The position numbers were made by a program, and so were the translations under genes. The notes beneath the pieces are model-generated. The model searched no databases. It saw only the letters and a list, made by a program, of their open reading frames with translations, and was not told the DNA's origin. A stretch of 6,371 bases of DNA from Pseudofrankia asymbiotica (GTDB lineage Bacteria; Actinomycetota; Actinomycetes; Frankiales; Frankiaceae). Positions 5,876 through 6,371 of this stretch are shown here, piece after piece. The stretch spans positions 99,505-105,875 of the forward strand of contig NZ_MOMC01000042.1 of NCBI RefSeq assembly GCF_001983105.1, given 5' to 3'. Every line of letters begins with the position of its first letter. The stretch's first letter is position 1.

Positions 5876-6371
5876 ATGGTTGACGTGGCCCCAGATCCGC
5901 TACCGGCCTCGACGGCACCTACTGCCGAGTCGACGGCTGCGGAAGCGACGCGACCGCGAGCGGCGACGCTGCCCACCGTGCCGTATGTCGGCTGGGGCCT
6001 GCGTCGGTCCTGGACCCTCTTCTCGGAGCACCACAGGAAGCCCGTCGACCCGCCGGCCAGCTTCTACCGGCTCATCGCCGCGGACTCCGTCCGCCAGCTC
6101 TCCCGGTACACCTCGGTCGCCGGGCAGGACGTCCTCGACGTCGGTGGCGGCCCGGGTCACTTTCGGGACGCGTTCCTCGAGGCCGGCGCCCGCTACTGCT
6201 GGGTCGAGCCGGACGTGTCGGACCTGGCGGTCACCGACGTTCCGGGCCGGATCCGGGGCAGCGCGCTCGCGCTGCCGATACGGACCGACTCCGTGGGCAT
6301 CACCTATACGTCGAACGTGCTGGAGCATGTGCCGGACGCCTGGCAGATGTGCTCGGAGCTCGTCCGGGTGA
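5876..6371 (+). CDS. Class I SAM-dependent methyltransferase, 3' end cut by the window edge
   Basis: The first 165 codons are present and the frame is open to the edge. After a low-complexity Ala/Pro/Thr-rich lead (1-34) comes an N-terminal helical part (RRSWTLFSEHHRK, 43-55; FYRLIAADS, 63-71), then the Rossmann-type SAM-binding core: motif I VLDVGGGPGHF (86-96), an acidic residue at the end of strand 2 (E111 in WVEPD), and ALALPIRTDSVGITYTSNVL followed by EHVPD (130-154). It closely resembles, from memory, the mycobacterial Rv0224c-type methyltransferase (LDVGGGPGYF and SNVAEHVP), which lies beside cell-envelope glycosyltransferase genes. The methyl acceptor is not known from sequence, and the substrate-binding C-terminal part is outside the window. 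The ATG at 5876 is chosen because a TANNNT box lies six bases before it and no better start precedes the conserved region. The gene is divergent from the oxoamine synthase-like gene, 585 bases apart. Confidence 0.88.
   Translation, partial: MVDVAPDPLPASTAPTAESTAAEATRPRAATLPTVPYVGWGLRRSWTLFSEHHRKPVDPPASFYRLIAADSVRQLSRYTSVAGQDVLDVGGGPGHFRDAFLEAGARYCWVEPDVSDLAVTDVPGRIRGSALALPIRTDSVGITYTSNVLEHVPDAWQMCSELVRV

Noticed and set aside
5787..6371. Open plus-strand frame from 5787 to the right edge
   Set aside because: The translation is Ser/Arg/Pro-rich low complexity. The methyltransferase motifs are in a different frame beginning at 5876.

Overview
The window is GC-rich throughout, with strong G/C bias at third codon positions, GTG start codons and alanine/arginine-rich proteins. 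This points to a high-GC actinomycete. Several proteins read like what I remember from Frankia and its relatives, but the genus is an inference from memory, not a search result.

Layout, left to right. Positions 1-234 hold no convincing complete gene. There is a possible gene start on the minus strand running off the left edge, a very weak 43-codon candidate on the plus strand, and a clear tandem array of seven 8-bp units at 133-188. Positions 235-639 (minus) are the C-terminal third of an MFS transporter whose N-terminal two thirds are missing; I read it as a gene remnant. Five bases after its 5' end, on the opposite strand, begins a long two-gene unit. The first gene (645-3098) is a membrane-anchored composite GGDEF-EAL protein, so a c-di-GMP synthase and/or phosphodiesterase with all key residues present. 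The second (3095-3907) is aat, the leucyl/phenylalanyl-tRNA-protein transferase of the N-degron pathway, overlapping the first by 4 bases in a GTGA arrangement.

Converging on aat, with only 9 bases between the stop codons, is a minus-strand PLP-dependent alpha-oxoamine synthase-like gene (3917-5290). It keeps the catalytic lysine but has replaced two normally glycine-rich active-site segments, so its substrate is uncertain. Its upstream region contains an AT-rich island (60% A+T by my count over 5341-5420) with a plausible promoter flanked by two copies of a 7-bp repeat. After about 450 bases in which I see no gene, a class I SAM-dependent methyltransferase starts at 5876 (plus), perhaps from a leaderless transcript, and is cut by the right edge at 6371.

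How the genes work together: the only strong functional link is the overlap of the c-di-GMP gene with aat, which should make them one transcript and may couple their translation. The oxoamine synthase and the methyltransferase diverge from a shared 585-base gap, but nothing visible ties them to one pathway. The most interesting candidates for follow-up are the divergent oxoamine synthase with its AT-rich regulated-looking promoter, and the c-di-GMP/N-degron gene pair.
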